A stretch of 64,000 nucleotides of DNA, from NCBI RefSeq assembly GCF_018128965.1, contig NZ_JAAEDH010000007.1:62001-126000 (forward strand), written 5' to 3'. Numbering within the stretch: the stretch's first letter is position 1; the number at the start of each line of letters is the position of its first letter. This DNA comes from Plastoroseomonas arctica (lineage in GTDB: Bacteria > Pseudomonadota > Alphaproteobacteria > Acetobacterales > Acetobacteraceae). A program made the position numbers and the translations under genes. The notes beneath the pieces are model-generated. The model did not search any database. It saw only the letters and a list, made by a program, of their open reading frames with translations, and was not told where the DNA came from. Of this stretch, positions 62,839 to 64,000 are shown piece by piece.

Positions 62839-64000
62839 CTACGCGCTCGCGACGCGGCCGCGCATCGCCTGCCAGCGCACCAGCCCCAGCGCCACGGCCA
62901 GCGCCGGCAGTAGCATCAGGTTCAGCATCGCCCAGCCCGCCTGGGCATGCAGTGCGCCCGAGAGGAAGGCAGTGCAGGCGACCGTGCCGAAGACGATGAA
63001 GTCGTTCGCCGCCTGTGCGCGCACCCGTTCCTCGGGCGCGTGGCTGGTGGCCAACAGCGCCGTCGCGCCCACGAACATGAAGTTCCACCCCAGCCCCAGC
63101 AGCGCCAGCGCCACCCCGAAATGGGCGAAGCTCGCACCCGCGACATTCGCCACCACGCACCCCGCCGTCAGTACCGCGCCGGCCACGATGATGGTGCGCA
63201 CGCCGAAGCGCTGGATCAGCCGGCCGGTGAAGAAGCCAGGGGCGAACATCGCCAGCGCATGGATCTGGATGATCGTCGCCGAGGCATCAACGCCAAAGCC
63301 GCAGAACATCATCTCGATCGGTGTCGAGGTCATCACCAGGTTCATCGTGCCATAGGCGACGAGCCCCGCGCCGGCGGCCGCGATGAACGCCGGGCGCGCG
63401 ATGATCTCGCCGATCGGGGTGCTGATCTTCGGCCGCGCGGGCGCGGGCGGCAGCTGGGCGAAGCTCAACAGCAGAAGGACCAGCGGCGGCAGGCAGGCGA
63501 TGGTGAGATAGGTGCCGAGGAACAGCACGCCGCCCACCGCCTCGCGCGTGTGCTTGACCAGCTCGGGGCCCACCACCGCCGCGATGACTCCACCCGCCAT
63601 CACCAGCGAGATGGCGCGCGCGCGGTAGTCCGGCCGCGCCACTTCGGCGGCGGCGAAACGGTAATGCTGGGCGATGCCGAAGCCGAGCCCCGCCGGCACC
63701 GCGCCCAGGCAATACAGCGCGAAATCGCCGCGCCACACGCCCGCGGCGAAGACCAGGGAGCCGACGATCGAACAGCACGCCCCAACCATGAAGCCGAACC
63801 GTCGCCCGAGCCGCGCGAACAGCATGCTGGCGGGGATGGAGGCGGCCATCACCGCCGTCATCTGCACCGCCATCGGCAAGGTCGCGAGCGTCTTGTCCTC
63901 GGCCAGAGTGTGCCCGATCAGCGCGCCCATCGCGACCTGGCCGACCATGGTCGAGTTCATCAGCGCCTGGCAGCAAAACAGCAGCCAAACGGTCACCCGG
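62839..64000 (-). CDS. MFS transporter, truncated by the window end
   Basis: At least 386 aa visible; the start lies beyond position 64000. It shows MFS features: a GRRFGFMVGACCSIVGSLVF loop/helix (motif A region), repeated Gly/Ala-rich membrane helices and a second half beginning near RPAFIAAAGAGLVAYG. About eleven helices are in view. It should be a secondary transporter for a small molecule or drug; the ligand cannot be read. The frame stays open to the edge (codon before GTG is not a stop). Confidence 0.85.
   Translation of the reverse strand, partial: RVTVWLLFCCQALMNSTMVGQVAMGALIGHTLAEDKTLATLPMAVQMTAVMAASIPASMLFARLGRRFGFMVGACCSIVGSLVFAAGVWRGDFALYCLGAVPAGLGFGIAQHYRFAAAEVARPDYRARAISLVMAGGVIAAVVGPELVKHTREAVGGVLFLGTYLTIACLPPLVLLLLSFAQLPPAPARPKISTPIGEIIARPAFIAAAGAGLVAYGTMNLVMTSTPIEMMFCGFGVDASATIIQIHALAMFAPGFFTGRLIQRFGVRTIIVAGAVLTAGCVVANVAGASFAHFGVALALLGLGWNFMFVGATALLATSHAPEERVRAQAANDFIVFGTVACTAFLSGALHAQAGWAMLNLMLLPALAVALGLVRWQAMRGRVASA

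Overview
The window reads as a piece of a high-GC alphaproteobacterial chromosome. The best guess is an Acetobacteraceae (Roseomonas-like) soil or water organism. This rests on very high GC, many orphan tripartite-tricarboxylate (Bug) binding proteins, several aerobic-CO-dehydrogenase-like molybdenum hydroxylases, a TrcR (DUF1013) cell-cycle regulator and DUF1192/DUF465 small proteins. That assignment is inference; no rRNA or tRNA gene was seen to confirm it.

Layout. (1) 1-5.6 kb, housekeeping: an OmpA-type outer-membrane protein, a DUF465-purE-purK operon, a second DUF465 gene, trcR with a recognisable sigma-70 promoter, DUF1192, and an RraA-like/thioesterase pair. (2) 5.7-10.8 kb: an OprB-like porin and an SDR/molybdopterin-hydroxylase/GFA operon. 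(3) 11-16.1 kb: the stress cluster prkA-yeaH-spoVR, followed by a gene-free stretch dense in dyad symmetry. (4) 16.1-23.9 kb: an SDR, two overlapping glycosyltransferases and a TRAP transporter (dctP-dctQ-dctM plus a small membrane protein). (5) 23.9-30 kb, minus strand: a secreted repeat protein, a Bug receptor, a probable copper-handling group (DUF2946, TonB receptor, YcnI, small Cys protein) and a PfkB sugar kinase. (6) 30-37.3 kb: an orphan CoxL with a Bug receptor, then a complete coxS-coxL-coxM set. (7) 37.4-49.4 kb: a dipeptide-type ABC importer (dppBCDF-like) preceded by five tandem paralogous binding-protein genes. (8) 49.5-54.5 kb: GtrA, a GT2 glycosyltransferase, and a type I secretion ATPase and adaptor with a small third gene. 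(9) 54.5-58.4 kb: a catabolic operon (TauD-like dioxygenase, FAH hydrolase, Bug receptor, Ldh-family dehydrogenase). (10) 58.5-64 kb: L,D-transpeptidase, DUF882 protein, htpX-like protease, lemA, a small secreted protein and an MFS transporter cut by the window end.

The genes mainly serve uptake and oxidation of small organic compounds: periplasmic receptors sit beside molybdenum hydroxylases, dioxygenases, dehydrogenases and hydrolases. The tightly packed minus-strand genes from about 49.4 down to 33.5 kb could form one transcript.

The most unusual signal is a family of ~50-nt intergenic repeats: eight copies at six loci (21.75, 25.60, 32.34, 36.70, 47.78 and 56.61 kb). Each has a GGGGAAA-xGAA-TTTCCCC hairpin, a C-run and a T-rich tail ending near an ATTGG. 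The hairpin side always abuts a neighbouring gene, just after its stop codon or just before its start. At two loci a copy faces each of the two flanking genes, giving ~120-nt inverted repeats inside operons. All copies lie next to transporter-receptor or Cox-type genes.
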